Source: Segatella copri
GTDB lineage: Bacteria; Bacteroidota; Bacteroidia; Bacteroidales; Bacteroidaceae
DNA: 32,415 bases
Direction: 5' to 3'
NCBI RefSeq assembly: GCF_019127135.1
Contig: NZ_JAHOEA010000040.1
Location: 1 to 32,415, forward strand
Shown: positions 1 to 8,799 of the stretch, one piece after another
How the letters are laid out: each line of letters opens with the position of its first letter
Numbering within the stretch: the stretch's first letter is position 1
The notes under the pieces: model-generated
Told to the model about the DNA's origin: nothing
What the model saw: the letters and a program-made list of their open reading frames with translations, nothing else
Databases searched by the model: none
Translations under genes and position numbers: made by a program

Positions 1-894
1 GTTCTACCCTATGTGATACACCCCAAAACGGCCGTTCTCGGACGGGCTGGGGGGGGCAGTTTGTTAGATGAAATTCTTCAGCGAATTGATGAAGGAAATG
101 GACTGCCAGAAAAAACATTAAAGATTGAAACCCAAAGTCATATTGACGACACAGACATCCATAGTGTTCCAGATGGTTTAATCTCTTGCAACTATGCTTT
201 CAACATTTATATTGAAAGCAAACTGTCTGATGTCATCAATCTAACCCAACTAGAAAATCACAAGAAGTTGATTGTCGAAGACAGAGATGAACGCAATAAA
301 CTCATCTATATCACTACACACGACAAACGACCAGAAATTCTTCCCCAAGAGATAATATGGACTAATTGGACCACCTTGATGAATATCCTCAATGACTATC
401 AGCAAGATGTTCCGAATCCAGTCCTCAGCTATCTCATAGAACAGTTTGAGCTTCTTATTACCTCATTAGGTTTATATGATGATCACGAAAACCGCGTCAT
501 CATAGTAGGCGGAAGATGGGGTGAGCCTATTGCTTTGGAATATAATTTCTATGCCTGCCAAGGCGGTAGAAGATTCAAGAATGCCAAATACTTAGCATTC
601 TATTACGCTCAAAGAATCCAATATCTCTTTGAAATTGAAAAAAAACTAGAAAATGTAGATATCAGAGAGTTAAAAGAATATGTTCCAAAAGAGTACTTTG
701 CTAAAAAGGAACCTCTATACAAACCAGAGAAACGAACATTCTTCAAACTCAAGAAAATAGAAGAATTCACACCTGCCATTCAAAATGATTCTTTCGGAAA
801 GACAGGAAGACGTATAGCCTTCACACAAGGCCAGACCTACACCACTCTTGAAAGAATCCGAAAGGCAAAAGTGACCTCAGAACTTAGATTTTAA
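1..894 (+). CDS. PD-(D/E)XK nuclease-like protein, probably 5' truncated by window edge
   Basis: The reading frame is open to base 1; the first usable start inside the window is a GTG at 13, giving 293 residues, so the true start is probably outside. Counting from that GTG, the pattern E20, then PDG at 53-55, then ESK at 68-70 inside a predicted beta strand, then Q79 in the next helix, fits the E/D-(D/E)xK-Q core of PD-(D/E)XK nucleases. The rest is mixed alpha/beta and basic at the C-terminus, with no signal peptide or membrane segment. It is the first gene of a close run (13 bp to the next) that continues to 8076. A run of eight G at 49-56 lies near the start. Nuclease fold is an inference from motif spacing; substrate is unknown. 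Confidence 0.6.
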   Translation, partial: VLPYVIHPKTAVLGRAGGGSLLDEILQRIDEGNGLPEKTLKIETQSHIDDTDIHSVPDGLISCNYAFNIYIESKLSDVINLTQLENHKKLIVEDRDERNKLIYITTHDKRPEILPQEIIWTNWTTLMNILNDYQQDVPNPVLSYLIEQFELLITSLGLYDDHENRVIIVGGRWGEPIALEYNFYACQGGRRFKNAKYLAFYYAQRIQYLFEIEKKLENVDIRELKEYVPKEYFAKKEPLYKPEKRTFFKLKKIEEFTPAIQNDSFGKTGRRIAFTQGQTYTTLERIRKAKVTSELRF

Positions 895-906
895 ATACAC
901 TATATT

Positions 907-1128
907 ATGGCAACAACTGTAAAAGAAGGTAATTTTATTTACCGCATTAATCCAGACAAGCCCACTGAGCTTCAAAGAGCCACGATGGGGAGTAACAGCT
1001 GGAGTTTCGTCTGCGGATGTAATGGTGCCCAGATCTTTGACATTATCACCAAGGGCAGTGATATCATCATGAGCACGTCAATGGGTACGTATGTCCGTTC
1101 ACATAGTGGAACTGTAACAAAGAAATAA
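907..1128 (+). CDS. Small conserved-looking hypothetical protein (73 aa)
   Basis: ATG start 13 bp after the nuclease-like gene, in an A-rich leader typical of the phylum. The product is soluble, short and rich in Gly, Ser, Thr and predicted beta strands (for example GSNSWSFVCGCNG and TKGSDIIMSTSMGTYVRS), with a CxC pair in the middle. No family is recognised. Its place in the run of eight genes suggests a small accessory subunit. The reading frame is supported by position and spacing rather than by homology. Confidence 0.6.
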   Translation: MATTVKEGNFIYRINPDKPTELQRATMGSNSWSFVCGCNGAQIFDIITKGSDIIMSTSMGTYVRSHSGTVTKK

Positions 1129-1159
1129 ACTTTCAATTTACAAATAAATTATTCAAGCA

Positions 1160-1354
1160 ATGATTGCTATACTAGGATTCATAGGCATATTGGTTTTAGG
1201 CTTTGTCATCCTCGGTCTAATCGGTTGGGGAGTACAAGCCTTAGGTCTATTTGCCTCTTTCCTAGGGGAAGGTATCACAGGATGTATCGGATGTTTCTGT
1301 AAATTCATTTGGTTTTTCATTTTAGCATTCGTCTTGATATGTTTAATTCTATAA
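1160..1354 (+). CDS. Small two-segment membrane protein (64 aa)
   Basis: Residues 2-27 and about 45-64 are strongly hydrophobic and should cross the membrane; the short link between them contains the cysteine cluster GCIGCFC. There is no cleavable signal peptide. It is the only membrane protein apparent in the run at 1-8076, so it is a natural candidate to tether the otherwise soluble partners, including the SPFH protein, to the inner membrane. Function is unknown. It starts 31 bp after the 73-residue gene and ends 11 bp before the zinc-ribbon gene. Confidence 0.6.
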   Translation: MIAILGFIGILVLGFVILGLIGWGVQALGLFASFLGEGITGCIGCFCKFIWFFILAFVLICLIL

Positions 1355-1365
1355 AATAAATATAC

Positions 1366-2400
1366 ATGATAAAGAATTGCCCATATTGTAACACAGCATT
1401 ACCAGAGAACTGGCAATTTCCACGATGTCCCTATTGTGGAAAGGAATTGCCAGCAGAAGAACCTGCCAATACAGGCTTCTCTATGGGTGATGCCAACGCT
1501 ATATCAGGAGGCGTACACATAGACTCTCACAATGTGTCGACTACGAATATCACGAATATAGAACGTGACAAGACCAATGAAGAATTAGAGCAGGAAAAGA
1601 TTGTGAAATACAAGCAACTCTGCCAACAAGTCTATGCTGACGGTCGTATAGATTCTCATGAAGCCAAGCAGATGGAGGATATGAGACTGACCCTGGGATT
1701 AGACGAAGAAACTGCCTTCAATATTCAGGAGCAGGTAAGAAAGAACAGATTGCAACAATCTTCCAACAATCTCAATCCCATCGTTAAGGTAACCATCAAT
1801 CAGGTCATCTCACTTGCTAAGTCTGACAAAACAGATATGTTAAGACTGAGCATTTCAAGACTTGAGTCACTTGCCAACAAATACAACGTAGAAGAAGTAC
1901 AATTCTACTATTATTTGATTTTGTCAGCTTTAGAGCCACAAAAGTGCATTTCCGATTATACGAATCGAACAACAGATAACTATTGGCAAGCTTTTTGGAC
2001 CTATATCGCTTATCTAAATACCGACCAGATTGGTGAAGCCGAAGAGATACTCGCCAACATGGAAATCTTCGACAACCAGCCATACGGCAATATTACATTA
2101 TTGGCTGCCACAAGCAGTCTGTATCAATATTGGTCAAATGTAGATATGGCAGATTACCTGGAGCAAGCCAAGATGTTCCTAGAACAAGGCAGTATTGACC
2201 ATAGCGAGATATTAGACAGATTCACGCAAGTATTGATGCTGATAATCGAAAACGATGACGATGATAGCATACAGGAATTCCAAAAGGAATTCTCATTCTA
2301 TTTCAATCATATATTCAATGTGGTTATGGAGAAGAAAAAGATAGCGAATATCAGAAAAATGATACCACCTATTCCAAAGATAGCTCCACTACCACACTAA
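1366..2400 (+). CDS. Zinc-ribbon protein with TerB-like segment and helical repeat region (344 aa)
   Basis: N-terminal double CxxC zinc ribbon (C5, C8, C21, C24). A Gly/Asn/Thr-rich linker follows to about residue 70. Residues about 80-125 contain 'VYADGRIDSHEAKQME', a pattern like TerB or EF-hand-like helical domains (acidic residues in 'ADG.ID..EA' followed by a helix). The rest, about 130-344, is helical and resembles TPR/Sel1-type solenoid. No signal peptide. Its partner genes start 17 bp downstream (FHA) and 11 bp upstream (membrane protein). The zinc ribbon is clear; the TerB comparison is by eye and moderate. A scaffold or sensing role is inferred only. Confidence 0.7.
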   Translation: MIKNCPYCNTALPENWQFPRCPYCGKELPAEEPANTGFSMGDANAISGGVHIDSHNVSTTNITNIERDKTNEELEQEKIVKYKQLCQQVYADGRIDSHEAKQMEDMRLTLGLDEETAFNIQEQVRKNRLQQSSNNLNPIVKVTINQVISLAKSDKTDMLRLSISRLESLANKYNVEEVQFYYYLILSALEPQKCISDYTNRTTDNYWQAFWTYIAYLNTDQIGEAEEILANMEIFDNQPYGNITLLAATSSLYQYWSNVDMADYLEQAKMFLEQGSIDHSEILDRFTQVLMLIIENDDDDSIQEFQKEFSFYFNHIFNVVMEKKKIANIRKMIPPIPKIAPLPH

Positions 2401-2417
2401 CATAAAACAATGAGAAT

Positions 2418-3122
2418 ATGGATATATTAGTAGGAAGAGGAGGAAATCAAGGAATGATTATTGATGACGAAAGCGTCAGCAAGATTCATTGCAAAATAGA
2501 AGTTCTCGATTCAGGAAGAATGGCTCTGACAAACCTGAGCGCGAAAGGAACTTGGCTCAATGGCATCAAGCTTATCAAACGAACACTTGTCAAGCCTGAT
2601 GATGAATTGCGCCTTGGACCAACATACACAGTTCAGGTAAAAGAACTTCTCACACAAGAGAACTACAATGCATACACCAACTACATCTATGTAGCAGAAC
2701 GATATAAGACAAAAGGAGATTTGGAGGCTTTTATCAACGCTGCTGCTAAATATTCTGCTGGAAACATGCCAAGTTATGTGATGCCAGTCGTCAAAAGTAC
2801 GATGGCATATTACGAAATCCAAGAAGATAAGTTGTATGATGCACAAATGCTCTTGTATGAAGTTGGTGACCAATTATACGAGATGCAAGATGGAACTGAG
2901 CTGCTGCAAGGTATCTACGCTTCTATCTTGGATTTAGTAGGCAAACTCTATGTTGAGGTTGGCAAATACGAAGAAGCAAAGATTGCAGCCGATGCTGCTA
3001 CAAAAATCTTCCATCGTATTAAGCCTGGACAGTTCAGTTCTTCAGAAGAGCAAATCGAATCTGTCACTCAGTTATCAGAAAGTATTAATGCAATTTTAGG
3101 TATAAATCAATTAAGACAATAG
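2418..3122 (+). CDS. FHA-domain protein with TPR-like C-terminal half (234 aa)
   Basis: Residues 1-75 form an FHA domain: LVGRGG at the start, then SVSKIHCKIE (the conserved Ser and His of the phosphothreonine loop), then LSAKGTWLNG matching the family's N/G-rich loop. FHA domains bind phosphothreonine peptides. The C-terminal half, about 85-230, is helical and TPR-like. No kinase or phosphatase is visible in the window, so the phosphopeptide partner, if any, is either encoded further left or elsewhere. It sits 17 bp after the zinc-ribbon gene and 4 bp before the LRR gene, which implies cotranscription. Confidence 0.85.
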   Translation: MDILVGRGGNQGMIIDDESVSKIHCKIEVLDSGRMALTNLSAKGTWLNGIKLIKRTLVKPDDELRLGPTYTVQVKELLTQENYNAYTNYIYVAERYKTKGDLEAFINAAAKYSAGNMPSYVMPVVKSTMAYYEIQEDKLYDAQMLLYEVGDQLYEMQDGTELLQGIYASILDLVGKLYVEVGKYEEAKIAADAATKIFHRIKPGQFSSSEEQIESVTQLSESINAILGINQLRQ

Positions 3123-3126
3123 GGCT

Positions 3127-5100
3127 ATGGGATTATTTAAGAAACTTTTTTCGATTCTCCAAGGAGATTCAGAAGAGAAAGATATAGAAAATCTTTCCGG
3201 TACTTCTAATTCACAGGAAACAAATTGCTGTGAAGAGAAGAAGCATCAAGCTGAAAAAAAGGTAAAAAAAGAAGTAAGCAAAACTTCTCAAGAGCCGATT
3301 CGCGAACAAAAAGAATTTTACACAAACGAAATCGAAAATAACGATAAAGAAAGTGTAAATTTGGAAGAGCTTAGTTTAGAAGAACTAGAAGAAATGCAGA
3401 AAAAGCTCGAAGTTGACGGAAAAAAAGCTAGACGAAGAGGCGATAAAAAGGCTGAAGAAAAATTGCATTCAGAGTGGCAAAATGTTAGATATACAATATG
3501 GAAGAGACAAAGTGAAAAAAAAGCAGAGAAAGGAGCTGTTGAAAAATCTCAAAAGTCAAATAGCCAGCAACCAAACAGTCACTCTACTCAAATAGAAGAT
3601 AGCGACAAAAAAAAAGTCAATTTGGAAGAACTTAGTTTAGAAGAATTAGAAAAAATGCAGGAAAAGCTCTTCGTCGACATACAAAAAGCCAGACTTAGAG
3701 AAGACAAAGAAGCTGAGAAAGAAATGTATTCAGAGTGGAGAAATGTTAGATCTGCAGTTTGGATAAAAGAAAGAGAGAAAAAGGCTAAGGAAGAAACTGT
3801 AGCCAAGGCAAAGGCTGAAGAAGTTGCTGCTAAGGAAAAGGCTGAAGAAGAAGCTGCTGCTAAGGAAAAGGCTGAAGAAGAGGCTGCAAATCCAACCCTT
3901 GTAGACTCAAAATTTGCAAACCAATTAACTGATGGTGGGAAAAAAAAGAATGTAATATTGCCAGCTTCTGTATGTGAAATCGCTCAATGGGCCTTTGAAG
4001 GCAATAAGACGCTTGAACGTATCGATATGACGTCATGTAACAAGTTGACAATAATCGGGGAAAGAGCATTTTCTGGATGTGAAAATCTGACGAATATCAT
4101 TTTCCCAGAAAATATAGAAGAAATTGGAGAGGAGGCGTTCTATGAATGTAAAGCTCTTGCTTCTGTTGACTTATCAAACTGCAAAAGGCTTAATAAAATC
4201 GGGAAAAATACATTTTCTGGATGTGAAAATCTGACGAATATTATTTTCCCAGAGAATATAGAAGAAATTGGAGTGCTTGCGTTCTCTAATTGCGAAGCTC
4301 TTGCTTCTGTTGACTTATCAAACTGCAAAAAGCTTGATAAAATCGGGGAATCCGCATTTAACTGGTGCCCTTCTCTCGAAGAAGTTCTTCTACCTGAAAG
4401 TTTATCTTCCATTGGAATGTCGGCTTTTTGTAGTTGTAAAATTAGAAACATAGATTTTTCAGCTTGCAAACTTCTCACGAAGTTTCCAGCTAACTTATTT
4501 AATGACTGTAAGTCTTTGGAAGAAGTCGTATGGCCACCACATCTAAAAGAAATTGGTGATATAGCCTTCAGCTGTTGCGAATCATTAAGACGAGTAGAAC
4601 TACCAGACAGCGTAGAAGTTTTGGGAGAAGATATTTTCAAATGGTGTAAATTAAAATCTCTTTCGCTGCCTAAAGACATAAAAAAATTACCTACGTTAAT
4701 AGGACTATCAGGCGAAATAAAGTCGTTAGACATGTCTAGATGCAAAAAGCTTAAAGTTCTAACAGCCCCTATAACTTGCTCTAGTAAGACCATAGTATTT
4801 CCTGTTGGAGTTGAGGAAATTGAGACAGCTGTCTTTAAATACAACAAACCTGGGCAATTTGAATCAATATTTCTTCCACCAACTATCAAAGAGGTTGAAC
4901 TCAACTATTCTGCTGATGATGCCAATGTATATTGCTATGCGCCAGAATTAGAGAACGTAAAAGACATCATAGAGAAATGTGCATGCTTATTAGTGTTACC
5001 ACAATACTATGACAGCTATTTAGACCAAGCTGTAGCAGAAGGCGCAGAAGGATATTTAGACAAAATTCCAGAAGACAAGTTCTACTTCTACGATGAATAG
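3127..5100 (+). CDS. Charged coiled-coil plus BspA-type leucine-rich-repeat protein (657 aa), apparently cytoplasmic
   Basis: Residues about 77-130 and 163-217 are two diverged copies of one charged helical module (both contain LEELSLEELE, then an SEW..VR segment). A low-complexity Ala/Glu/Lys stretch follows to about residue 250. From about 255 to 620 there are BspA-like (LRR_5) repeats with the signature 'AF..C..L..v.lP..i..IG'. Two neighbouring repeats are almost identical at DNA level with a 144-bp period (near 4069 and 4213), indicating recent internal duplication. BspA-type proteins are usually secreted or surface-bound; this one has no signal peptide or sorting signal, so it probably acts inside the cell as a protein-binding partner of the operon. 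Starts 4 bp after the FHA gene. Confidence 0.8.
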   Translation: MGLFKKLFSILQGDSEEKDIENLSGTSNSQETNCCEEKKHQAEKKVKKEVSKTSQEPIREQKEFYTNEIENNDKESVNLEELSLEELEEMQKKLEVDGKKARRRGDKKAEEKLHSEWQNVRYTIWKRQSEKKAEKGAVEKSQKSNSQQPNSHSTQIEDSDKKKVNLEELSLEELEKMQEKLFVDIQKARLREDKEAEKEMYSEWRNVRSAVWIKEREKKAKEETVAKAKAEEVAAKEKAEEEAAAKEKAEEEAANPTLVDSKFANQLTDGGKKKNVILPASVCEIAQWAFEGNKTLERIDMTSCNKLTIIGERAFSGCENLTNIIFPENIEEIGEEAFYECKALASVDLSNCKRLNKIGKNTFSGCENLTNIIFPENIEEIGVLAFSNCEALASVDLSNCKKLDKIGESAFNWCPSLEEVLLPESLSSIGMSAFCSCKIRNIDFSACKLLTKFPANLFNDCKSLEEVVWPPHLKEIGDIAFSCCESLRRVELPDSVEVLGEDIFKWCKLKSLSLPKDIKKLPTLIGLSGEIKSLDMSRCKKLKVLTAPITCSSKTIVFPVGVEEIETAVFKYNKPGQFESIFLPPTIKEVELNYSADDANVYCYAPELENVKDIIEKCACLLVLPQYYDSYLDQAVAEGAEGYLDKIPEDKFYFYDE

Positions 5101-5130
5101 TTTTATAACTAATAATTAAGTTTTGAGAAT

Positions 5131-7869
5131 ATGAAATGTCCAAAATGTGGGTATCCAGTTTTACCCAAATTTACGAAATGTCCTCATTGTGGCGAAAGCC
5201 TCATCAAAGAGGACAATAACACGAACCTTCCCGATGCTAATGACTTTAGCATCGTAAAGGGACGTGCCATTTGGAATGTACAAAAGGGAGAAATCGCTCA
5301 TCTCATCAAAGAGACTGAGCTGATTAATACCGATGGTCTAAAAGGTGTAATTGTACAAGAAGGATGTAGTGCCATTGTTTTTATGAATGGAATCATCACT
5401 TCCATTATGCAAGCTGGCATTTACTCTTTTCCAACAAAAGAGCCAACCCCTGCTATAAGACCTGTCGTGCCAAGCGAGCCTAAAGCGGGAGACAAGACAA
5501 ACGACTTCACAGGATTTGCAAATGGCGAATCAGCCATAGGACGAGGAATCAGAAATTTCCTTTTTGGCAAGAAAAAAGATGAAAAGCCAGAGCAACATGA
5601 AAAGAGAGTGGATCGCACTAAAGAAAAAATCAACAAGTTGCCTGATCTTAAGACTTGCCGTATCTATATCGTAAGCAACAGACTGTTTAATCTGTTCTTC
5701 GACCTACAAGTTGATGAAGAAGGTAATTACGACTTCGCTCCTTTTGTCATCGCCACAAAAACGGTAGATGCCAAGATTGCACTATCACTGCAAATGCAAG
5801 TTACCAACATGAATGAATTTGTTGGCAACTATCTGACAGACCAACAATCAGTCAGTACTGTATTGTTCCAGCAACAATTGAGAACATGCGTTAAGAGTAC
5901 ATTGACGCAACTATTGCGCAATCTTGATTATCAACAAGATGGCTTACCGGAGCCTATTATCATCAATCTGAAGAATCGCATCAAATCAGCTTGTAACGAA
6001 CAGCTATATGGCATTGAAGTTACCAAGGTACTTGACATAACTGACGAAAGTGAAGATTTCAATCGTTTCCGTTCTGCCGAGCACGATTTGTTTGTCAACG
6101 AGAAAGAATTGGACTATCTCACTAGATCCAACGAATTCCGCAATCGTCTCGAACAAGAGAAGAATAAGCAAGAAGCTAATCAGGCAGCCAATGCTGAATC
6201 TTTGCGACAAACCTTACAAAGCATCAATAAGGACAAATTGCTGAGTGAGGATGAAATGGAGCAGTTCGTCATGATGATGGATAGCCAAAAACGTCTTCGT
6301 GAAGCTAAGACAAAACAAGAAGAATATGAGGCACTTAGCGACATGAAGAAGAGTCGTCTTGTAAAGGAAGAGGACATTGCTGCTCTGGAAAATGTTCTTG
6401 CTCAAAACAAAGTAAGCAGAGACAGCATCGTTGACTTAATGCGTGCCCAAGCTGAGCAAGACCTTGCCTTGAATAAACAAATAGCCGAGTTCAAGCTTTC
6501 AGACAACAAGAAAGACCATGATATAGCAAATGAGCTCAAAGATGCTCTACACAAAGGTAAACTTGCCAGCACCCAACTTGATACGAAACGCATTATTGAC
6601 GCTTATCAGGATGAACGCCGCAAGAAGGAAGATGACTACACTTTTGCCCAGCAGCAGCGTAAGGATGATTATCAATTCCAGCAGGAACAGAAACTAGAAG
6701 ATAGTTCTTTCAATCGTCAAAAACGACAAAACGACTGGGAGTTTAGCAACCAGCAAAGACAAAGCGATTGGGAATTCAATAATCAGCAGCGACAGCAAGA
6801 CGCTGATTTCAAGTCCCGTGTACAGAATGAAGATTATGACTTTCAAAAGCAGCAACGACAGCAAGACGCTGATTTCAAGTCCCGTGTACAGAATGAAGAC
6901 TATGATTTCCAGAAGCAGCAGCGACAGGACAACAGAGACTTCTTGAAGCAACAGCGTGACTTCCAAGGAAAAGTACAGAACGACGACTACGAATTTTTGA
7001 AGAAGCAACGTCTCGATGAACACCAGTTTGAACAAGACAAGCGCAAGTTCCAAAGTCGTGTGCAGAACGAAGACTATGACTTCCAGAAGATGCAACGAGA
7101 GCAGGCCTTAAAGGAAGAGCAGAATCAAGCAGATTTTATGCGCCAACGTCAAAACAAGTTTGATGACTTGGATGTATTGGAGAGAAAAGCTGCGATTGCT
7201 CAACGTAACATGAAGGCAATGAAAGAAGCAGAACTTGCAGAACTTCAAGAGAAGAACCGCTCAGCAGAAACAATGCAGTCGATGAATCTCAATGTAGAGA
7301 TGAACCGTGACAATCTCTTTGCCAATATGACTGCAGAGCAAATACGTGCAGCGCAGCTTTCTCACCTTTCAAGTGATGCTCAGGCAGAAATGGCAAAGTC
7401 TTATAGTTCTGAAAAGGAGAATGAACTTCGTGCACAACAACAAGCTGAACAGAAAGCCCTTTATGAGCAAATGATGCAAAATCAAATGGCGCAAAACAGT
7501 CAGAATCAAGAGATGATGATGAAAATGGCGCAAATGATGCAACAAGGCATGATGGGAATGGGCCAACAGCAAATGGCTGCTCAGCAACAGCGCTATGACG
7601 ACCAGGTTGCTATGAAGCAAGAGTATCGTGAGAATGCGATGCGCCAGCAACAGCGTACAGATCATACTCAAGATAGTGCTTTAGACAACATCGGTAGAGT
7701 CAGCACAGCTGCTGCAAGCAACATGAATGCTTACGGAGGAAGAAACCAGCAATATCAGCAACCTTCCCAACCTCAACAGCCTGCTGCTCGCACCAAGACC
7801 TGCCCAAGTTGCGGAGCGGAATTTGATGCAGACGAGACATTCTGCCCAGAATGTGGATCTAGAGTATAA
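5131..7869 (+). CDS. Zinc-ribbon / SPFH (band 7-like) / coiled-coil / zinc-ribbon protein (912 aa)
   Basis: An N-terminal zinc ribbon has C3, C6, C17 and C20. From about residue 40 to 330 there is an SPFH-like domain of the type often named 'virion core protein-like' (starts IVKGRAIWNVQKGEIAHLI). Residues about 330-770 are a long Gln/Glu/Lys-rich coiled coil, including a perfect 22-residue tandem repeat at 552-573 and 574-595. A Met/Gln-rich stretch follows, then a C-terminal zinc ribbon (CPSC...CPEC). No transmembrane helix is seen. SPFH proteins form large membrane-associated rings or microdomains; the same role is inferred here, with the zinc ribbons as binding ends. It is the largest member of the run and its likely scaffold. 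Confidence 0.85.
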   Translation: MKCPKCGYPVLPKFTKCPHCGESLIKEDNNTNLPDANDFSIVKGRAIWNVQKGEIAHLIKETELINTDGLKGVIVQEGCSAIVFMNGIITSIMQAGIYSFPTKEPTPAIRPVVPSEPKAGDKTNDFTGFANGESAIGRGIRNFLFGKKKDEKPEQHEKRVDRTKEKINKLPDLKTCRIYIVSNRLFNLFFDLQVDEEGNYDFAPFVIATKTVDAKIALSLQMQVTNMNEFVGNYLTDQQSVSTVLFQQQLRTCVKSTLTQLLRNLDYQQDGLPEPIIINLKNRIKSACNEQLYGIEVTKVLDITDESEDFNRFRSAEHDLFVNEKELDYLTRSNEFRNRLEQEKNKQEANQAANAESLRQTLQSINKDKLLSEDEMEQFVMMMDSQKRLREAKTKQEEYEALSDMKKSRLVKEEDIAALENVLAQNKVSRDSIVDLMRAQAEQDLALNKQIAEFKLSDNKKDHDIANELKDALHKGKLASTQLDTKRIIDAYQDERRKKEDDYTFAQQQRKDDYQFQQEQKLEDSSFNRQKRQNDWEFSNQQRQSDWEFNNQQRQQDADFKSRVQNEDYDFQKQQRQQDADFKSRVQNEDYDFQKQQRQDNRDFLKQQRDFQGKVQNDDYEFLKKQRLDEHQFEQDKRKFQSRVQNEDYDFQKMQREQALKEEQNQADFMRQRQNKFDDLDVLERKAAIAQRNMKAMKEAELAELQEKNRSAETMQSMNLNVEMNRDNLFANMTAEQIRAAQLSHLSSDAQAEMAKSYSSEKENELRAQQQAEQKALYEQMMQNQMAQNSQNQEMMMKMAQMMQQGMMGMGQQQMAAQQQRYDDQVAMKQEYRENAMRQQQRTDHTQDSALDNIGRVSTAAASNMNAYGGRNQQYQQPSQPQQPAARTKTCPSCGAEFDADETFCPECGSRV
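6784..6915 (+). repeat. Perfect-frame 66-bp tandem repeat in the SPFH gene
   Basis: Two direct copies, 6784-6849 and 6850-6915, encode the same 22 residues (motif QQDADFKSRVQNEDYDFQK) and differ only at a few third-position bases. Weaker copies of the RVQNEDYDFQ core lie on both sides, up to about 7090. Unit length preserves the coiled-coil frame, so copy number could change without breaking the protein. Confidence 0.9.
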
Positions 7870-7890
7870 TTTTTAAAAGAAATATATATT

Positions 7891-8076
7891 ATGAACAAAT
7901 TTAAATGTACATTAAAAGCTGACCGTGCCGGAATGAAGAAAGGTACAGTCATTGAGGTAACAACATCTCTCGCAAGTTGTGACGCTCACAACATCGCTGA
8001 TGCATGTGAGGCAAAGTTTGGTAAGAAATCTCGTGATGCTTCCCATCCAAGTTACTGGGACATCAAGAAGGTATAA
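7891..8076 (+). CDS. Small hypothetical protein (61 aa), last gene of the run
   Basis: ATG start 21 bp after the SPFH gene. The product is soluble and slightly basic, with an N-terminal strand-rich half (KFKCTLKADRAGMKKGTVIEV) and a C-terminal half containing two cysteines. No family recognised. The frame is supported by its spacing and by the terminator that follows at 8102. It may be a small partner of the SPFH protein. Confidence 0.65.
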   Translation: MNKFKCTLKADRAGMKKGTVIEVTTSLASCDAHNIADACEAKFGKKSRDASHPSYWDIKKV

Positions 8077-8101
8077 CATAAGAAAGTGTAACTATAAAAA
8101 G

Positions 8102-8137
8102 AATGCTGGTATTTCAAAAAAATTCAGCATTTTTTTG
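8102..8137 (+). terminator. Rho-independent-type terminator after the eight-gene run
   Basis: Arms AATGCTG (8102-8108) and CAGCATT (8125-8131) pair perfectly and are followed by a T tract. Its place 25 bp after the last stop marks the 3' end of the run starting left of base 1. Confidence 0.75.
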
Positions 8138-8192
8138 AAATTTTCTCCCAAGATTACTATATTATATAAGGTATCACCAAAACAGAGTAATT

Positions 8193-8777
8193 ATGACAGA
8201 GAAAGAAAAGAAGAGACTGGAAATGTACGAACAGCGATATGCTGAGAGTTGGAAGAAGCGAGAGATTAACGAGGAAGGTACGCTCAAACCTTTCTCCAAG
8301 GAAGAACTTGAGCATATCTTCATGCTCAACGACCACCTGAAAGAGCTCACTTCTTCCACTATCGACAAAACGCTTCGGGTATCGATACATCTCCTCGACG
8401 AAATAGAAAAAGGCTACAAGGACTTCGAGGACTATCAAATAGAGAGCTACATCGGAATGACTTACCTTGATGATGGCGACGAGACCTTGGAAGAACAAAT
8501 CAGACTTACATTCGAAATGGCAAAGTGCGACATCATCGGATGGGGCGCTGATTTGGAACCTGGAGTGCAAGAGGACGATGCCTTCGACAAGGAGATGATA
8601 TTCAATAATGAAGAAAATAGCATCGGACAACTCTGGAATGAAATTTGGGAGAAATATCATGTTTCGCTCAACTGGGCTTTCAGCCATTATTTCAACTATC
8701 TCTCCATCTTCACGGTGGAAGACATCATGAAAATCAAGCCCGGAAACTTCGAGATGAGTATTGAAATATCACTTTAA
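8193..8777 (+). CDS. Hypothetical acidic protein (194 aa)
   Basis: The ATG at 8193 opens a frame with a charged N-terminal helix and an acidic body (many Asp/Glu, several Trp), no signal peptide and no membrane segment. No family is recognised. It is the first of three genes (8193, 8800, 11182) that were probably one operon before the ATPase cassette entered. No clear TAnnTTTG promoter is visible in the 55 bp between the preceding terminator and this start. Confidence 0.7.
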   Translation: MTEKEKKRLEMYEQRYAESWKKREINEEGTLKPFSKEELEHIFMLNDHLKELTSSTIDKTLRVSIHLLDEIEKGYKDFEDYQIESYIGMTYLDDGDETLEEQIRLTFEMAKCDIIGWGADLEPGVQEDDAFDKEMIFNNEENSIGQLWNEIWEKYHVSLNWAFSHYFNYLSIFTVEDIMKIKPGNFEMSIEISL

Positions 8778-8799
8778 CAAACAAAAGAAAGGGAAGAAT

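Noticed and set aside
4140..4904. 254-codon minus-strand frame opposite the LRR gene
   Set aside because: Its length follows from the repeat structure of the LRR gene on the other strand; no domain or upstream signal.
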